From contig JAKOZM010000311.1 of assembly GCA_029779995.1 (NCBI GenBank), positions 1 through 7,014 of the forward strand: a stretch of 7,014 nucleotides of DNA, read 5' to 3'. The notes beneath the pieces are model-generated. The model did not search any database and was not told where the DNA came from. It worked only from the letters and a program-made list of their open reading frames with translations. This DNA is from Actinomycetes bacterium. GTDB taxonomy: Bacteria; Actinomycetota; Actinomycetes; S36-B12; UBA10799. The position numbers were made by a program, and so were the translations under genes. Shown in pieces: positions 5,421-7,014 of this stretch. How positions within the stretch are numbered: position 1 is the stretch's first letter; each line of letters starts with the position of its first letter.

Positions 5421-6506
5421 TCAGTCGATGGAGTTGAACAGCTCCAGGGCCTTAGGGGTATCCCACTTCACGGCCTCCTGGCCACCCACGTAGTAGGTGC
5501 CCTCGACGGTTGGGACGGTGGTCGCCGTGCCCATGCCCAGCGAGATCATGCCCATGGCCACCGCAAGGCGGGTCTCATCGAAGATGCCCGTCCCCTTGCT
5601 CACGGTCAGGCTCTGACCCGCTTGCGCCGCCGCCCCGAACGCGCGCCACGGCAGCAACCACGTGAACGGGCTCATGGTTCTCTTGGCGACGGCCGACATG
5701 TACTCCTGTTGGCGTTCCACCCGCCCCAGGTCGCCCCGGGGATCGGCGTATCGCATACGCACGTAGGCGAGGGACTGCTGGCCGTCCATGGTTTGGCAGC
5801 CCTTCTTGACTTTCAGGCCGCTGTTGGTGTCGTTGAAGTTGCGGGCAGGGCACAACTTCACCCCACCGAGGGCATCGGTCGTATTCGCCACGCCCGCGAA
5901 ACCGATCTCGACGTAGTGGTCGATGTGCAGTCCGGTGGCCGCCTCGACCGTCGTGATGAGCAGTTCCGGCCCTCCATTGGCGAAGGCGGCGTTGATCTTG
6001 TTCTCGCCGTATCCCGGGATGCCGACCCAACTGTCACGCGGGATCGACACCAAGGTGGGTGCCCCCAGGACCGGCAGGTGCATCACCATGATCGTGTCGG
6101 TGCGTTGACCTTCCGTGGCACCGGTGTGCAGTTGCTTCTGTTCCTTCTTGCTCAACCCTGCGCGGCTGTCGCTGCCGACCAGCAGGTAGTTCGTGCCCGA
6201 CGACGACACGTTACTGCTGGGCATCGCATCCACTTTTGTCACGGCAGTGGCGAAGACGGTGGCGACGGCCACTACGTAGACCAGCGAGACCACGAGGACA
6301 ATACTCAAGCCACGTTTGTAGTTGCGCCGTTTCTTGACCTTTTGGGTGGGGGGCAGGCTGCGGGGAATCACGGGAGCTGGCGGGCTACCGACAGGGCGGC
6401 GCGGCGGCGGCGTGGGCGGGATGCCGAGTCGCTGCGTGGGCTGCTGGCCGGAGGCCGGCCGCATCCACGACTCGAACTCGGGGGGCACACCCCCAGGTTT
6501 GGTCAC
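5421..6506 (-). CDS. LytR-CpsA-Psr (LCP) family cell-wall glycopolymer ligase
   Basis: A 361-residue type II membrane protein. Residues 1-66 are a proline-rich, then basic, cytoplasmic tail, and one membrane segment lies at about 67-89. The LCP catalytic domain outside the cell shows GSDSR (111-115), RTDTIMV (135-141), SIPRDSWV (154-161), GENKINAAF with a following NGGP (167-180), and YVRMRYADPRGDLGRVERQQ (248-267). These include the Arg and Asp residues the family uses for polyprenyl-pyrophosphate binding and catalysis. LCP enzymes transfer lipid-linked glycopolymers such as arabinogalactan or teichoic-acid-type chains to peptidoglycan; which polymer is used here cannot be told. Cys219 and Cys237 could form a disulfide. 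There is no LytR_C domain after the catalytic core. The start is a GTG at 6506 immediately after an in-frame TAG, so it cannot begin further upstream. No good ribosome site is visible, and a start at ATG codon 15 is possible. The PepSY gene follows 94 bases downstream. Confidence 0.94.
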   Translation of the reverse strand: MTKPGGVPPEFESWMRPASGQQPTQRLGIPPTPPPRRPVGSPPAPVIPRSLPPTQKVKKRRNYKRGLSIVLVVSLVYVVAVATVFATAVTKVDAMPSSNVSSSGTNYLLVGSDSRAGLSKKEQKQLHTGATEGQRTDTIMVMHLPVLGAPTLVSIPRDSWVGIPGYGENKINAAFANGGPELLITTVEAATGLHIDHYVEIGFAGVANTTDALGGVKLCPARNFNDTNSGLKVKKGCQTMDGQQSLAYVRMRYADPRGDLGRVERQQEYMSAVAKRTMSPFTWLLPWRAFGAAAQAGQSLTVSKGTGIFDETRLAVAMGMISLGMGTATTVPTVEGTYYVGGQEAVKWDTPKALELFNSID

Positions 6507-6809
6507 CTACCCATGGTGCCCAGATGTTCGGTGATTTCGCAGTGACCTCAATCTCACGCGTCATACGATCGGGCCTCGTGCATGTAAGAGTTACGCAAGA
6601 TGGCCTAATCCATGGGGGAACGATCTTCATTTCGGCCTGTGGTGAAGGTCAGCCGGGTTTGGTGGTAGTGCTCCGCTGAGACTGCGTAGTGTCGGCGGTT
6701 ATCAGCGTTCCTGGCCGCTGTGTGCGGTGAGCAAATCGGCACTTGTTGTTGCGACACGCCGCGCTGAATCGCACCTTGTGCCCAATCGCCGCCGACCGCC
6801 CAGAAACGT
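6507..6809. other. Gene-free stretch between the LCP gene and the right-edge gene
   Basis: About 300 bases with no convincing coding frame on either strand; the longest small frame noticed is 18 codons, from an ATG at 6612. Base composition is less GC-rich than in the flanking genes. It holds the candidate LCP promoter and a few short inverted repeats. These include GCAC-CTT-GTGC (about 6770-6780) and a distant pair, GTCGGCGG at 6691-6698 with CCGCCGAC at 6789-6796. No known RNA or riboswitch was recognised. Confidence 0.6.
6560..6588 (-). promoter_or_regulatory. Candidate promoter of the LCP gene
   Basis: On the minus strand CTTACA (6583-6588) and TATGAC (6560-6565) are separated by 17 bases and each matches four of six consensus positions of a housekeeping promoter. 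The predicted transcript start, near 6553, would give a leader of about 45 bases. A short palindrome, GTAA-GAG-TTAC (6584-6594), overlaps the -35 element and could be an operator. Both are weak, unsupported predictions. Confidence 0.3.
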
Positions 6810-7014
6810 CTAGACGACGCGGGCTACCAGCTGGGGGAACTCGAGGAGGGCGAAGATCTGCACAGCAGCGGCGGTGTCGAGGACGTGCCCGTCGTCGTAC
6901 CGACCGGCTCGGGTGAACCAGCCGCGTTCATCGCGGCCCTCATCGAGCAACCGTTGTGCGTACTCCTCGATGTTTTTACGGACGCCGATCCGCAGTTGCG
7001 CCTTGGCATAGATG
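6810..7014 (-). CDS. Unrecognised protein, C-terminal 67 residues only
   Basis: On the minus strand a frame enters at the right edge and ends at a TAG at 6810-6812. The 67 visible residues begin IYAKAQLRIGVRKNIEEYAQ and continue through a GWFTRAGRYDDGHVLDTAAA segment to the end FPQLVARVV. Codon use is strongly GC-ending, and the amphipathic pattern looks like real alpha-helical protein rather than a shadow. No start codon or known motif lies in the window, so I cannot assign a family. Whether it belongs to the same unit as the LCP gene is doubtful, given the 300-base gap between them. Confidence 0.65.
   Translation of the reverse strand, partial: IYAKAQLRIGVRKNIEEYAQRLLDEGRDERGWFTRAGRYDDGHVLDTAAAVQIFALLEFPQLVARVV

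Noticed and set aside
5406..6545. Long plus-strand open frame opposite the LCP gene
   Set aside because: It is a GC-bias shadow of the LCP gene; its translation is His/Arg/Gly-rich with no domain pattern, while the minus strand has clear LCP motifs.
6612..6668. 18-codon plus-strand frame upstream of the LCP gene
   Set aside because: Too short, no clear ribosome site, and no similarity to a known leader peptide.
6824..7009. Minus-strand 61-codon Ser/Pro-rich frame at the right edge
   Set aside because: Low-complexity shadow; the overlapping frame ending at 6810 has a more protein-like helical composition.

Overview
The window comes from a high-GC actinobacterium (Actinomycetota). The signs are strong G/C third-position bias, long antisense shadow frames, an MprAB-like two-component pair, a LytR-CpsA-Psr (LCP) protein with a proline-rich cytoplasmic tail, and a probable leaderless gene. 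I cannot name the genus from sequence alone. No phage, insertion sequence, CRISPR array, tRNA or rRNA was seen.

Left part (1-2637). A DUF2804-family protein on the minus strand runs off the left edge. Upstream of it on the same strand is a small alpha/beta hydrolase of the HNL/salicylate-esterase-like type. Its nucleophile serine is replaced by glycine and its usual acid position by proline, so it looks like a pseudoenzyme. Divergent from it, 92 bp away, is a complete plus-strand ureohydrolase (agmatinase/arginase family) with all six metal ligands. It probably has a leaderless start.

Right part (2653-7014). Everything is on the minus strand and reads right to left. It starts with the 3' end of an unrecognised gene at the right edge, followed by about 300 bp without a gene. 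Then come an LCP cell-wall ligase, a secreted protein with two PepSY-like repeats, an OmpR-family response regulator, and its histidine kinase, which overlaps the regulator by 4 bp (ATGA). A perfect 16-bp-stem hairpin separates the PepSY gene from the regulator. Between that hairpin and the regulator start lie two identical 8-bp direct repeats exactly 21 bp apart, which could be an autoregulatory operator.

How the genes may work together (inference). The kinase, regulator, secreted PepSY protein and LCP protein form a plausible cell-envelope module. The kinase reads a signal outside the membrane, and its sensor loop carries an unusual Asp-rich stretch. The PepSY protein could act as a periplasmic/exoplasmic modulator, and LCP attaches glycopolymers to the wall. 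The ureohydrolase side is metabolic and has no visible link to it. I see no clear new defence or mobile system. The most unusual items are the predicted inactive hydrolase, the kinase's acidic sensor loop, and the structured region between the PepSY and regulator genes.
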